From Choanephora cucurbitarum (taxonomy: Eukaryota; Mucoromycota; Mucoromycetes; Mucorales; Choanephoraceae): a stretch of DNA of 17,028 nt. The position numbers and the translations under genes are program-made. Each line of letters begins with the position of its first letter. The first letter of the stretch is position 1. The stretch spans positions 1 through 17,028 of the forward strand of contig JAIWNI010000251.1 of the NCBI GenBank assembly GCA_025331435.1. The letters run 5' to 3'. This document shows, one piece after another, positions 16,967 through 17,028 of this stretch. The notes beneath the pieces are model-generated. The model ran no database searches. It worked only from the letters and a program-made list of their open reading frames with translations, and had not been told where the DNA came from.

Positions 16967-17028
16967 GTGTTTGTACTATATACTAGCCGACCTACTCGCT
17001 ACGCTCGCTTACGGCCGTCGTTGCCTGC
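16967..17028 (-). promoter_or_regulatory. LINE 5' leader, GC-rich with repeats
   Basis: The 62 bases before the ORF1 ATG are much GC-richer than the rest. On the element strand they contain AGCGAGCGT followed by AGCGAGTAG, and an 8-bp palindrome ACGGCCGT (17011-17018). LINEs carry an internal promoter in the 5' leader, so this may be part of it. Whether the true 5' end lies in the window cannot be told. Confidence 0.35.

Larger units (their letters stand above)
11401..17028 (-). mobile_element. LINE (non-LTR retrotransposon), degraded, 5' end at or beyond the right edge
   Basis: Read right to left: a short 5' leader, ORF1 with three CCHC knuckles, then ORF2 with APE-type endonuclease, reverse transcriptase and a C-terminal Cys/His knuckle, then a short A/T-rich 3' UTR. 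No RNase H domain is visible between RT and the C-terminal knuckle. Lesions: a probable extra T in ORF1 (run at 16751-16756), a missing base in ORF2 (run at 14937-14940), an extra base (run at 14757-14761), TAG at 13867-13869 and loss of the first RT catalytic Asp at 13600-13602. No clean poly(A) tail or target duplication can be placed. The left boundary is approximate. It is convergent with Gypsy-2. Confidence 0.85.

Overview
The window is eukaryotic repeat DNA. Three retrotransposons lie almost end to end, and no intact host gene is visible. The protein families (single-ORF Ty3/gypsy element, chromodomain Ty3/gypsy element, LINE with CCHC ORF1 and zinc-knuckle ORF2 tail), the AT-rich flanks and the lack of introns suggest a fungus. 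A mucoromycete is my best guess, as an inference rather than something the sequence proves.

Layout: (1) 1-615 (+) is a decayed reading frame of unknown origin with two in-frame stops, open at the left edge. (2) 786-6202 (-) is Gypsy-1, a complete Ty3/gypsy element. It has two 253-bp LTRs that look identical, a 4-bp ATTA target duplication and one uninterrupted 1618-residue Gag-Pol with every catalytic motif in place. This is a young and possibly mobile copy. (3) 6207-6645 is a gene-free stretch that probably contains the promoter, R and U5 part of Gypsy-2's 5' LTR. (4) 6666-11255 (+) is Gypsy-2, a chromodomain Ty3/gypsy element (chromovirus). One frame is broken by a TGA three codons before the first integrase catalytic Asp and a TAA inside the chromodomain. 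The frame beyond the TAA carries an AT-hook and a basic tail. (5) From about 11473 to the right edge (-) is a LINE with ORF1 (three CCHC knuckles) and ORF2 (APE-type endonuclease, reverse transcriptase, C-terminal zinc knuckle). It is broken by three apparent homopolymer frameshifts, a nonsense codon and loss of the first catalytic Asp of the RT.

The main finding is in Gypsy-1. No tRNA-type primer-binding site follows its 5' LTR. Instead an 11-nt stretch three bases inside the internal region is a perfect complement of an 11-nt stretch within the LTR, downstream of a TATA box. That is the arrangement of Tf1-type self-primed retrotransposons, where the 5' end of the mRNA folds back to prime minus-strand DNA. 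Gypsy-2 has a weaker, bulged version at the matching place.

Orientation: Gypsy-1 and Gypsy-2 are head to head (divergent promoters), and Gypsy-2 and the LINE are tail to tail (convergent transcripts).
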